Positions 45,742 to 55,868 of a stretch of DNA of 64,000 nucleotides are shown here, in pieces (the stretch's first letter is position 1; every line of letters begins with the position of its first letter). Below the pieces are notes generated by a model. That model was not told where the DNA came from. It was given only the letters and a program-made list of their open reading frames with translations, and did no database searches. The stretch comes from Areca catechu (lineage: Eukaryota > Streptophyta > Magnoliopsida > Arecales > Arecaceae). The translations under genes were made by a program, and so were the position numbers. The stretch covers positions 234,501-298,500 of the forward strand of contig JAHSVC010000029.1 in NCBI GenBank assembly GCA_021397845.1, read 5' to 3'.

Positions 45742-46188
45742 ATGGGGGACTTGGATGGTGAGCAAAAACAATTGATCAAGAAGTTGGTAAACTTTCGCAT
45801 GATCGATGGTAAAAGAACGAGAGTTCGTGCTATTGTTTATAAAACTTTTCATCGCCCAGCTCGAACTGAACGCGATGTAATAAAACTTATGGTTGACGCC
45901 GTAGAAAATATAAAGCCCATATGCGAAGTGGTAAAAGTAGGAGTCGCTGGTACTATTTATGATGTCCCTGGGATTGTTGCCAGGGATCGTCAACAAACCT
46001 TAGCTATTCGTTGGATCCTTGGAGCAGCTTTCAAACGACGTATAAGCTACAGGATAAGCTTAGAGAAATGTTCATTTGCTGAGATACTGGATGCTTACCG
46101 AAAGAGGGGAATTGCACGTAAGAGAAGGGAGAATCTTCATGGACTGGCTTCCACCAATCGAAGTTTCGCGCATTTCAGATGGTGGTAA
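45742..46188 (+). CDS. rps7: Mitochondrial ribosomal protein S7
   Basis: The 148-residue product is uS7 of the mitochondrial small ribosomal subunit, which binds the 3' major domain of the 18S-type rRNA. The reading is complete: MGDLDGEQKQLIKKLVNFRM, TFHRPARTERDVIKLMVDAV, VGGTIYDVP-like VGVAGTIYDVPGIVARDRQ, and the C-terminal RKRRENLHGLASTNRSFAHF. The open frame extends 23 codons further upstream (45673), but the start at 45742 gives the family length. The spacer to ccmB is 635 nt. Loss of mitochondrial rps7 to the nucleus is common in angiosperms, so an intact copy here is informative about the lineage. Confidence 0.95.
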   Translation: MGDLDGEQKQLIKKLVNFRMIDGKRTRVRAIVYKTFHRPARTERDVIKLMVDAVENIKPICEVVKVGVAGTIYDVPGIVARDRQQTLAIRWILGAAFKRRISYRISLEKCSFAEILDAYRKRGIARKRRENLHGLASTNRSFAHFRWW

Positions 46189-48099
46189 AGTGATACCACA
46201 TAAGGAGCTCTTCCTCATTCAGTCATATTCTTAAGTAAGAAATTTATTACCCTTTTCCTTTTTTCATCTTCATATAGAAAGAAAGTCGGCCTTCCTCATA
46301 CTCCCCCCTTCATTCATTGAGTTGGAGGAATCCACAGGAGGCCCGCCCGTTATGCATTGCATAAAAGAACCTTTCCATATCCCTCTCCCTTGTTCGATCT
46401 TACTCATCAAATGGCACTCAGTTCATATCTGTAAGTTCGATCATTGACAAGGTTCAAAGAAAGGGTGGGCCATTCACCTTCTTTCTAGTGACTCGTGGAG
46501 CTGATAAATCTACTTCAAAGGGAGGGAAGCTAGGAGTGCTAGTCCGAAAGGGGGGTGTTCTCCTTTTTTTTCAATCATTTCTGCTTTACTTTAGCCTTAC
46601 TTATAAGAAAAGAAGCAAGGAATGATGCTAGTCTGAAGGCTAACAGCTAAATATAGAGCTTGATGTTATATCTGACATAGTTGGTCAAAAGTCCATTTTT
46701 ATTTATATATGATCGAACTTCCGCGAGTTCGTTTTCGGTCATCCTGCATTTCACCTCAGCATCCAGGATGATAAAGCATCGATGACGCCCGTAGATTTAT
46801 TTTGGCAACTACTCGCTTTGGATCTGCAACTCGAAGATATGAATATAGGATAGGTATAAGGTATGGTCAAAGGCAATCGCAGTGGTTGTTTCACCCAGAG
46901 CCGGAGTAGATTCACTCATAAGGGATACAAAGGCAGGAGCTAAGAGCTAAGGTGGTAAAAGCAGCAGAGAGTCGCTATACGGGGGCAGCAGAGCCCGTTG
47001 ATTCAGAACCACCTATTTCTCCATAAGGGCTTGAGCCCCAGACATAAGTGGGTGAATCCACAAAACCACTAGCAGAGGTGGAGGCACCAGCGATGAAAGC
47101 AGTGGGAGAGGCATTGAAAAAGGCAGCAGGAAAGCCTGGGAGCCAGCAATCGGTATAATAGAAAAACCAGCAGAGTTGCAGAAAGAAGAGGTGTTTCGAC
47201 AAGTGCTTGCGTTCCTATAGTGGTTATTGTATTAGTATGTCTTCCTATACGTAAAGTGTATAGTTGAATACAACATGTTACAAGTGGTGTCCCAACATAT
47301 GCCTTTGTCCTTAGGGGTGTCGCGGAGGTAAAGTCAAAGGCAATAAAGACAGAGCTACCTGAGACTAACTTACTATCCTTCGCATGAGACTGGGTTCTTA
47401 GCAAAGCGTTGCTCCGCTCAACTGGGTCTCGAGATCGAATCGCTGGACCTACATCCCCCATGAATAGGACTTGAATTGGATTCGCTGAGACAGGAAGGGA
47501 TGCTCGCTCTCCACTATGGATTCCGCTGCCAATAGGCCGTCTTCGATCTGCTAGCTCTACCTTTCGAAAACGAAGACGACGGACGGATGGATGGATGGAA
47601 AACTACACTAAAGAAAGTAGCCAGCCCAGCCTTCGCTAAAGGAAACAGGAGAGAAGGTGCTGGTCATGAATGGGGCTCACCAGCAACAAAGAAAGGTGAG
47701 CCGAGGACTGATTGGACAACGATCGACCGGTCGTCTCTCTCTCTTTCTTATGTTCCTCTCTCTCCAGGTCTTGAGTTCTCTCTTTGCTGCTTGTTGTGGG
47801 TGTTAGATTTCGGGGGGTTGGGTCAATAATGCGGAACATCCCGGGAAGTGGCTGGCGCATCCTCGTCCAATCATTCCCAGTAAAAGAAAGGACCGTCATG
47901 CCCGCCCCGCGCTTCTGCTTCTCTTCTCAGTCCAAGCCTTACTGAGCCACAGTAGCGAGGGAAGGGGCTCAATGTCCGATTCTTCAGGCTAGTAGAAGCA
48001 GTTCCGGTCGAAGGACGAGTTGCTTTTTCATTTTCGCGTGCAGCCTCCGGTTCTTTAGCGCTAACGAGCTCAGTCAATTCCCTTCTCCCCCCACACCAG
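46189..48099. other. Spacer downstream of rps7
   Basis: Open frames up to 130 codons (47069-47461, minus) are present but unidentifiable. No tRNA or other RNA gene is seen. The first 150 nt after rps7 probably contain its 3' UTR. Confidence 0.4.
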
Positions 48100-48690
48100 A
48101 TCCACCGTTGAAAGCTAGCTTTCTGACCCGTGCCCTTGGCATAAGAGCTTCCATCGTCGAGGCATAATACGTTTTTAGATGCATGGCATTGAAAAGATCT
48201 GCTCATTCTTATCCTTCTGAGTTAGCAATTCTATATGTATTCCAGGGTGAACCGTGGTGACGACATACGGTCCTTCCCAGTTTGGCCCATTCCGGGTGCA
48301 GCAGAGGGAAAAATCTTCTTCAGAACCGGATCTCCTACTTAAAAGCGGCGCTCCAAGACCTTTTTCTGGTAAATCCTGCGCTGATATATCTGGGCATGGT
48401 GGGCCGCTCGGAGCCGCTTCTCATCTAGCAATTCGAGCTGGGCTAGACGCTCTCTATGCCGTTCCTCCTCGGGAAGCTGTCCCTCCAGGGAGATCAAATG
48501 AAAGAGATGGGATCTCTTCTTCAATTCCCCTCCGGGGGCCCCGGGGAGGGCAGCAAAAATGAAATAAACTAATGAAAACGGCGTTGCATTGGTAGGAATA
48601 GACGTTCGATAGGCCCAGAGCGCGAACGGGAGCTTCTCATGCCAGTTACGCCCAGAATCAATCGTCTTCCTACTTTATTAATGTCTTATT
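48100..48690 (-). mobile_element. Ty3/gypsy integrase C-terminal fragment
   Basis: Minus-strand reading shows NWHEKLPFALWAYRTSIPTN and an ATPFSL block (48570-48680), then HRERLAQLELLDEKRLRAAH followed by AQIYQRR (48339-48460), then in a shifted frame WEGPYVVTTV and an HLKTYYAS-like block (48150-48270). These are the C-terminal half of the integrase and the following chromodomain-like region of a plant Ty3/gypsy polyprotein. Frameshifts and a GC-rich disruption near 48530 break it. It ends close to the 3' part of nad1 intron 3. Confidence 0.83.
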
Positions 48691-48726
48691 CGTGGCTTCC
48701 GGGGGATAATAAGGTGCGGAAAATCG

Positions 48727-48939
48727 ATGATTTCTATTGAAATGGGTACGCCTGTTCTTGAAAGACGGACCGTTAAAGGAGAATCTTTCTTGTGGAAGCC
48801 GGAAGATAATGTGACTTTTTTTCGTGCGACCTGGTTCGACCCATTTCGTGAAATACTCCGTCGCTACCAGAATAATACAATGCTAATTCGAGGTCGTGGG
48901 GGAGATCTTGCCGATGACATCTCAACCCCACATTGCTAA
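48727..48939 (+). CDS. Hypothetical 70-codon ORF upstream of nad1 intron 3 sequence
   Basis: A short open frame (GESFLWKPEDNVTFFRATWF, then REILRRYQNN) with protein-like composition. I do not recognise it. It ends just before the intron-like sequence and could be a remnant of another gene or part of the intron's 3' half. Confidence 0.2.
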   Translation: MISIEMGTPVLERRTVKGESFLWKPEDNVTFFRATWFDPFREILRRYQNNTMLIRGRGGDLADDISTPHC

Positions 48940-49204
48940 AGGCCAAGGTGCGGTTGTGGCATGGAGGGGGAGGGGGGGGTCCTAGGTTTTTGTGAAAGGG
49001 ATGCTCTTATCATGCATGTTATTGCTGATATGATAAGAAAAACCGAATTCCTCTATTTTATTTGATGTCGATTCATCCACACTTCCATTCCTTGTAGAGG
49101 AAAGCTAACTGCTTGCTGGCTGGGAGCTGTATGAGCGGTAACGTCCACGTACGGCTCCGTGAGAAGGTGGACGGAAATAGCCGCCTTGTTGTACCTCACT
49201 CCCG
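48940..49204 (+). other. nad1: 3' part of a nad1 intron 3 (group II), with domains V and VI
   Basis: Domain V is the 34-nt hairpin at 49124-49157: GAGCTGTAT, an inner stem GAGCG/CGTCC closed by a GTAA tetraloop (GNRA type), and ACGTACGGCTC. It has the catalytic AGC triad and the usual length; one A-C mismatch lies in the inner stem. Domain VI follows (49159-49200) with a GTGAG/CTCAC stem and an A that could be the branch point. Exon 4 starts right after. In angiosperms this intron is trans-spliced, so the 5' half and exon 3 are expected elsewhere. The upstream boundary is not determined. Confidence 0.75.
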
Positions 49205-49263
49205 TCTTCAATGGGGTCTGCTCTTTTTTTTTTGGGAGAGTATGCCAATATGATCTTAATGAG
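49205..49263 (+). CDS. nad1: nad1 exon 4 (NADH dehydrogenase subunit 1, trans-spliced)
   Basis: The 59-nt exon encodes SSMGSALFFLGEYANMILM plus two bases of the next codon. This is the conserved complex I subunit 1 segment SSMGFALFFLGEYANMILM, with the F written as TCT, a predicted C-to-U editing site. The exon is followed directly by GTGCG, the canonical 5' end of a group II intron, at 49264. The length equals what I remember of exon 4 in other plants. Exons 1-3 and 5 and matR are not found in this window, so use of this copy requires trans-splicing on both sides, or it is a duplicate fragment. Confidence 0.92.
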
Positions 49264-49930
49264 GTGCGGGGCTTTGCATCTGACATTCGTTGGGCTTCCC
49301 TCTGCGGGAGCCAGCGTCCCGGCGTTTTTGTGCAATAAACTCCTCCGGCCGAAGACTAGTGATAGGTGGTCCCGCGGAGCTTTCGGAGAAGGGTAGCCTA
49401 GTGTGTAAGCACAGCAATGAACCGCGGCGAACCCTCAGACGACCCATCTAAGATTAGGGGGGAGATCCTTAGTAGTGGTGACCCTTTGACTCTTCCACGG
49501 ACTTATACATGTACCGAATGCTCATACGGGAAAGTGAACTCCTGGGTCTGGAACCAGGGGGGTTGCTCCGAGAAATCCTTTCTTTCTCGTCCACTCCAGG
49601 GGGTGCGGACACACCTGCGCGGATTACAGGTGACGGTTACAAGAATGGCGGGGAAGTGAAGAGTACCCGACGGCATTCAGGGATGAATGTAGACCCATCG
49701 GGCAGGGATAATCATTCCGGTCCTGGGAGAGGTGGCGACACCAGTCTGAGCTGAGGGAAGCCCTATGAGTCACTGAAACGACCGCAGGAGGCGCACCCTA
49801 AGCCCAGCTTCTCGGAGCTGCTATTGCGAAATACCGCTTACCCTTAATACTATAAGCAACAGGGGGGCTGGGCTGCTCGCCTTCATAGAAAGGCGACCGG
49901 GCCTAGATTAGATGTTCGCCTTTTTTTAGA
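49264..49930 (+). other. nad1: 5' part of nad1 intron 4 (group II)
   Basis: The sequence begins with GTGCGGGGCTTT, the group II intron 5' consensus, directly after exon 4, and is GC-rich and structured. In most plants this intron holds matR, but no matR coding sequence follows. By about 49955 the sequence reads as LINE ORF1, so the intron is cut short. The exact end is not determined. Confidence 0.7.
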
Positions 49931-49954
49931 ATAGAAGGAGAAGGTAAAGGAAGG

Positions 49955-51125
49955 GGGGTTTGGAGATTCTTTCAAGAATGCATGGCTTCTTCCTATTCCG
50001 CTTCAACACAGAAGAAGATTGTTACAAGGTGCTGGAAGGAGGGCCGTGGCTTATAGAAGGAAGAGTGATGATTTTGAGAAAGTTGCAAAGGGGGATGGAT
50101 GCGCGCAAAGACCTTTTGGAGATGGTTCCTCTTTGGGGTAGTTTTACTCAGCTGGGACTTCACCTGTGGTCTCAAAGGATGATCAGTCGGATAGCGACAT
50201 TGGGAAGCCGTTATATATTTATCAACCTACGACAAGTAAATCAAGGCTCGCCTATACGCGGGTTTGTATTGAAGTGAATCCTCACAACTAGTTGTGTGTG
50301 GATTGAATCGGGCAATGGTGGCATGGAAGAACAGGTGGTTGAGAATGGGTGCCCATGGTGTGCTCTAACTGCAAGGCAGTTGGTCATAGGGTCGAAGCTT
50401 GCCCTGTTCAGGAGCTGAAAGTTACTACAATGTGGGTGGAGAGACGGAAGGTGCTTGTGGTAATTCCAAATAGACTGGGGAAAATGCTGAAGCTTGCCAT
50501 GACAAGGAAACTGATCAAGAGAATGAAGGGGGAGCAGCTGAGGAGGAAAAAAGAAATCTGGGCGGGAATTACATAAAAAAAAAGTAACTGAAAACGGATT
50601 TGCAGTGCTCGGGGATGACCAGGACGAGGGCCGAGATATAGATTTTTTTATTCCAAATGCAGATCAAGGTAGCAGCCAGGAGACTCCACCAAGTGTTCGA
50701 CAGGTTGCTCCTGTGAGCAGTAACAAGAAAAAAGGAAAAAAGATTGTGAGGTCTGTTGAGAATAGCAGTCAAAAGTCTTTGGCTAAACTAGTGATGGAAA
50801 AATTCTTTATGAAGATAACTCCTACAAGACCAATGTTACTGGAGCGGAAATTTCTGAGGGGACGTCAATGTCTCCTACTATTGTAGCTGATGGAAATGCT
50901 GACGGAAAGGCTTCGGCTGATAGGATCTTTGTTGAAGATTCAGGGGGACATGAAGATCTACCAACCGAGATTGCTGTGCCTAATGAAGAATGGGAGAACC
51001 TCCTGCAGCAAGATAAAAAGAGGAGTGGTGAGGAAAGCAAGAAGAAAGGTAAGACCTGAAGCAAAACTGAAAGCATTCGGACAAGAGCCATGATGGAGTC
51101 CCTTGGTAGAAAGGGGAGTAATTCT
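49955..51125 (+). mobile_element. LINE (plant L1) ORF1, broken
   Basis: The start reads HGFFLFRFNTEEDCYKVLEG followed by GPWLIEGRVMILRK, the plant L1 ORF1 domain DUF4283. After a frameshift near 50135 it continues (for example with RVCIEVNPHN near 50265), and then a zinc knuckle CSNCKAVGHRVEAC is seen at about 50358-50399. A hydrophilic C-terminal region (PNEEWENLLQQDKKR) follows in other frames. ORF1 binds the element's RNA in live copies; here several frameshifts prevent this. It is directly upstream of the endonuclease part. Confidence 0.85.
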
Positions 51126-51145
51126 ACCAACCTTCCGGATTCTCA

Positions 51146-51780
51146 ATGAAGTGCGTTATCTGGAATGTCCGTGGAATGAATAAAAGAAGTAGACAGAGGG
51201 TAATAAGATCTCTTATCAGATCTCAGAAAGTGGACTTGGTGGGTTTTGTTGAAACAAAAGTAAAGGAAAACAAGTGTTGTAGGGTTGCTAAGAAATTCTG
51301 GAAGGATTGTAGCTATCTTTTCAATTATAGTAGCAGCCCGAGAGGTAGAGTTTGGCTGCTTTGGGATCCCCATATCTGGAATGTATCTAAAGTCCTGGAA
51401 TCCGAAGAGATGTTAACTTGTTTTTTTAGCCAACAATTGGGATGGATGTGAATCTTTCTGTGGTGTATGGATCTAATAGTGCATCTGTCAGGAAGGAATT
51501 GTGGAGGGAGCTCATGAGAATCAGTCAAGTTGTACAAGGCCCCTGGTTAGTGGCGGGTGATTTCAACACTGTGAAAGAGGTATATAAAAAAATGGTGGGA
51601 GAGACCTCTATGTTCCTCAGCTTAAATCATTCAATGATTGTTTACAATTCTGTCATCTATTTGACATGAGGGCTACAGGACTTGGTCTTGGAGCAAGAAA
51701 AGTGTTGAGTCCAGGCGCATTATGGTACGACTGAGACTGAGTTGGAAAGGAGCAAGTGGTTGGATTGGCCTGACTCTTCA
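51146..51780 (+). mobile_element. LINE (plant L1) ORF2 endonuclease, interrupted
   Basis: The ATG at 51146 starts MKCVIWNVRGMNKRSRQ with the catalytic Asn, followed by LVGFVETKVK with the catalytic Glu, and in the next frame VAGDFNTV with the Asp-Asn pair (near 51555). After a shift the SRRIMVRLR region (51705) and a KWLDWPDS block are seen up to about 51780. This is the apurinic-type endonuclease domain of ORF2. The expected following block (SDHFPLLI) appears only at 53.8 kb, showing a large insertion. Confidence 0.86.
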
Positions 51781-53772
51781 AGACCAAAGAGACTCGGCTT
51801 CCTCTTCATCAAGTCACGAAAAAAGACCCTTAGTTAGCTGCACCGAAACAAGAGTAGGGCCAAGCAAGGCCTAGGATCCATCTCTCTTCTAGTCTAGCTT
51901 CCGCTTACACTGATGCTTCCACTCCCATATGGGCAAGAGCTCCTTCTCTTTTTGCCAAAGACTCGCCTTTCTTCTTTTGGGATATGAAGACTTAAGCATT
52001 CGGACTGAGATGAATAGCCCATCCTATAGTGAGCTGCTGAAAGACGTGCAGTTAGCCAACGCGAGTCATCAGTATGCAGGGAATAGGGTAGGTTAGCATA
52101 TATAAAGTGAGATTGAAGCAAGAAGATCTCTTCCTTCCCCTTCCTATGCAAGCCTTCTTAGCTAATGGAGACAGAACGGAGTCATTGGCTTTCCCTATAG
52201 AGCGATAGACAGAACCAAGGCGAATCTCTCTGTTAGGCATGATGACAGTCTACGTCATGTTTACTTTTGCTGGAAAGCATCCACTCGGCCTGATTCCCCA
52301 GTCTAGACCGCTACCACTGATGGCAGACTAATCCCTCAATATGAAAACAATCAAGAAGCGAGGACAGAGTCTTTGATCTCTGTTTTCGAACCCGAGACCT
52401 TTTGCTCAACCGTGAAAGGAGAGATCTCTTTGACCATTCCCAAGATAAATACCAATCTATCATCCCATTTTTTCAAGACATAGTCTGGTTCACCAAAGAG
52501 CCTTATCCTAAGTCACTGCCTCGTCAACCTGACTTCCATCTCCTGACATCGGTACTTGTTTTCTGGTCCAGGAAAAGCAGACAGGGTAGTTCAACCAGAG
52601 CTTTCAGGCAAGCAAGTACGGTCAACAATGATCTCGGTGAGAATAGTCAGAGCATTGGGGTAAGCAGCAGTGAGTAGCTATCGCAGTCAACTAGCATAGG
52701 CGAAAGACAAAGAAGTTGGAAGTGGATCAGTAGTTTGGTAGCCCGAACAGTTGGGAAGGCATCCACTATCAACGAGGAGAAGAGGTCTCATGTCACTGCT
52801 CACTCTTGAATTGGTTCACTGGTTCCTTGAAAGAAGTGAACTAGTTTGCCTTCGACGGACCCAAAACATGTCAAAGACCACACTTGCCAATAGATTCTGT
52901 CGGAGCAAAACGAAGAGGTCGAACGAGATGAGCTGACCGAGCAGCCAAAACCATCCAACGGGTTCCGGAATCGGAGCTGTAGTAGGAGCTTGAGTAGAAG
53001 GAGTCAAAGGAGCAGGTCTTGCTTTATAGAGTAGGGGCCTTAATTTCTTCCCATATATGAGATATTCCCGTACCAGTGGTCTTGCCTTTGCGTCTTTCCC
53101 GTACCCGTTTGATGAATTTTTTTTTTTTTGGAGGTACCAGTTTCCATTTCAATGCTCGCCTATTCCGCGTCATCTTTGTCGATTGCAGTTTTTTTTGGTT
53201 TCGTATGCCGGTTGTGCCTAGCTGACAGGCAGGTATGAGACGAAAGTAGAGGTACGGGACGGGGAATCAAGGTATAGGTGCGGGTGAAAGTCAAATACGA
53301 ACGAATGGGCTTTCAAGTATGAAAGTCGAGGGGCAAGAGTCGCTCGGTCATCGGTGAAGAAAGCGATGGGCGGTCAAGTCGAAGGTCCAGAGTCAACTCA
53401 CGTGGCAAGCTCCTTCCTAATAAGGTTACTACATCAGCACCAGCAGCTGACTGGCCTTTGCCTGACAGACAAGAGGAGATGCCGCTTCCTTTTTAGCCTA
53501 TTTATTAGGCTATTTATGAAAAGCTTGCTTGCTTGTCTTCCCACCTGTTGACTATATATTGCCTTCTGCCGATGGCAACTTCAGTAGATTGTTACACTCG
53601 TGCTTGGGAAAAGACCGACCTATGAAAATTTCCATCTTTCCTTGAGGAAGCGAAGACCCCAACTAGGCTTGTTGATGATACTTTTTATGGTAAAAAATAC
53701 CTTTATAGCAAACTCTATATAAAGGAAAGCAAACCATATATAGCTTATTCAAAGAATAGTAAACCATTACTT
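51781..53772. other. About 2 kb of foreign sequence inside the LINE
   Basis: This segment separates the end of the endonuclease from its continuation. I recognise no gene in it; open frames are under 92 codons. A run of thirteen T is found near 53119. The composition is that of mitochondrial spacer, suggesting that recombination or insertion of mitochondrial DNA split the LINE after it arrived. Confidence 0.55.
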
Positions 53773-54899
53773 ATGTTATCACCCAACACTTGCTCGGACC
53801 ACTTTCCTCTGCTCATCTCCATTGAAGAGAGTTTTCCTAGACATCCCAGCCCTTTCCTTCTGGCAATGTGGACTTTGCATGACAGCTTTATGGATGTGGT
53901 GAAAGAATCCTTGAGTGAATCTTGTCTTATCCTCTTTCATTTCATCTTTTTCAAAAAGCGGAAATGAAAGGCATTCTCCGGCCATGGAATAGGGAGGTTT
54001 TTGGTGACTTGTTTCAGAACATCAGGCGAGCTGAGGATGAGGTTCTGAAATCTCAAGTTGGGCTAGAACTATCTTGGACTTCTGACAAAAAGACTGCCCT
54101 TGACTTAGCAAATCAGAACCTAGATAAAGCTTTTCTTCAAGAATCAATCTTCGCAGAAATTCTCGTGTTAAGTGGCTAAAAGAGGGCTTTCAAATAAACC
54201 ATTTTTCCATGCTTCCACTAAAGAACGAAAGAGGAAAAATACTCTTCGTGGGATCTTCAACTCCCAAGGGTCTTGGATCGAGAACCCTGTGGACATGGGG
54301 AAGGAAGCTGAAAATTTCTTTAAACACTTGCTCTCCACTGAAGGTTCAATCTTTTTTGAAAGTATCCTCAATGTCATCCCCAACTTAGTCACTGCTTCGG
54401 ACAAGACTATGCTTAACCGAATTCCATCTTTGGAGGAAAGAAAAGAAAGAGTCTTCCAGATGTCCCCTGACAGTACGCCTGGACCTGACGGGTACGAAGG
54501 TAGCTTTTATCAGTCGTGTTGGGAGATTATTCAGGAGGACCTCGTCCCTGCTGTGCAGTTCTTTTTCCGTGAAGGTTCGGTTCCGAAATCGATTAATGAA
54601 ACCTGGATTGCTTTTATTCCCAAAGTTTTTCACCCTACCTCCTTTCATCATTTTCGTCCTATTAGTCTTTGTTATTTCTTATATAAGATAAGATCCTGAC
54701 GAAAATGATTGCTAATCGCCTGGCTTTGCTTCTGCCTAAATTTATATCTGAGGAACAAGGCGCCTTTCTTCAAGGAAGGCAAATTCTGGACGGAGTCCTA
54801 ATAGCAAACGAGTGCATTGACTCAAGAATTAGAAAGGCGGGGGGAGGAGCTGGGAAGGAAGGGGGGACCTTTCTTTTTGCTTCGCGCCAGATGAGATGA
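53773..54899 (+). mobile_element. LINE (plant L1) ORF2, endonuclease end and reverse transcriptase N-terminal half
   Basis: The reading resumes with SPNTCSDHFPLLISIEE (endonuclease end), passes a linker with WNREVFGDLFQNIRRAEDEV, and in a 175-codon open frame (54172-54699) shows KPFFHASTKERKRKNTL followed by the reverse transcriptase start: SPDSTPGPDGYEGSFYQSCW, INETWIAFIPKV and FRPISLC. The next frame (54705-54899) has ISEEQGAFLQGRQILDG. The catalytic F-A-D-D region is missing, as the sequence changes abruptly at about 54840. Three frameshifts are visible. Confidence 0.87.
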
Positions 54900-55444
54900 T
54901 GATTAGTGGGTCAGGTCCAGTTGCTCTTTATCACAATCACTAAAGGGGCGGGCTGGCTGGGCTGCCTTTTCAATCAATCTCCGGCCGCTCAGTGCCGCTA
55001 TTGGTGCAAGTTGTAAGGAGTCTTGGTCTCGAGTCGAGCTGGGGCGTCATTTCATTCTCGTAACGGGAGTGAGTGCACCGCAAGACCAGACAAGTTGCTC
55101 CCTCGTCTCGCAGCGGCGGCATCTGTCTTTTAAGTTAAGTCATTTCCTAAGACGGCTCCTCTTATTCTACGATAATCCAAGCTGCAGCTCCACGAGTCTG
55201 CTCGGAACCAGTCGATTCCTGAGCCATTCTCCCCTCTCGGTTGGCCTTTGCCAGCCACTAGAGCAAGTAAGAGAACCTACAGTGAATGAACTTAAAGAAC
55301 CGCAGATTTTTACCGGATTGTACACCTTTGTGTCTGGCTATGTATATGGATGTGCATAAAATAAAGAAGGGACGGGACATCTCTTTCCTTTTTTTGGGGG
55401 GGAAGAGAGAGGGAAGAAGCTGCAGCGGCACCTCACGAACTTCT
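54900..55444. other. Spacer
   Basis: No gene recognised. A 96-codon plus-strand frame (55069-55359) has a Ser/Leu-rich composition and no known domain. Confidence 0.4.
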
Positions 55445-55868
55445 TACTGGGGCAGCACCATCCTATAGGCATTTTTGCGAGTGTTTGGATGCACGTGTTT
55501 TGTTCATATTCCTGCGCAGTTAAGAGAAAAATTGTCCCCAAGGCAACCACTTGTGTCTTTCTTGGATATGCCCAGTCCGGGTATAGATGCTATGACGTGA
55601 AATCCAAGAGACTCGATGTATCCTTGAATGTTCTCTTTAATGAGGTCGCCTCATATTTTCCTTAACCTAATTAATCAGCCCCGGGGGAGAATGGTGATGG
55701 AGATGTATTGCGGCCTTCTCCTGTTCATCAACTCGAACCTCATTCTTCTGCAGTTGATGTTACGGATCAGCCTCACTCTTCAGGCCAGCAGCTTTGCCCA
55801 GCATCTTCTGCCGATTGTCAGCCTGTTCAGCTGACCCCAGAGGATTCCAGCACAGCATGTTTATTCTC
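55445..55868 (+). mobile_element. Ty1/copia integrase C-terminal fragment
   Basis: The plus strand, across shifts, reads a VFGC-like stretch, then LREKLSPRATTCVFLGYAQS, GYRCYDVKSKRLDVSLNV and LFNEVASYF, the conserved block behind the integrase of plant copia elements, followed by the Pro/Ser-rich linker (VHQLEPHSSAVDVTDQPHSS) that leads to reverse transcriptase. It ends abruptly at about 55868, where the mitovirus relic begins on the other strand. Confidence 0.75.

Noticed and set aside
49264..54899. matR and nad1 exon 5
   Set aside because: I looked for the matR reading and exon 5 behind exon 4, but found only L1 LINE sequence and spacer.
53773..54899. Reverse transcriptase as a group II intron maturase
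   Set aside because: The motif order (TPGPDG, FRPISLC, EEQGAFLQGRQILDG) and the linked DUF4283 ORF1 and endonuclease identify a LINE.
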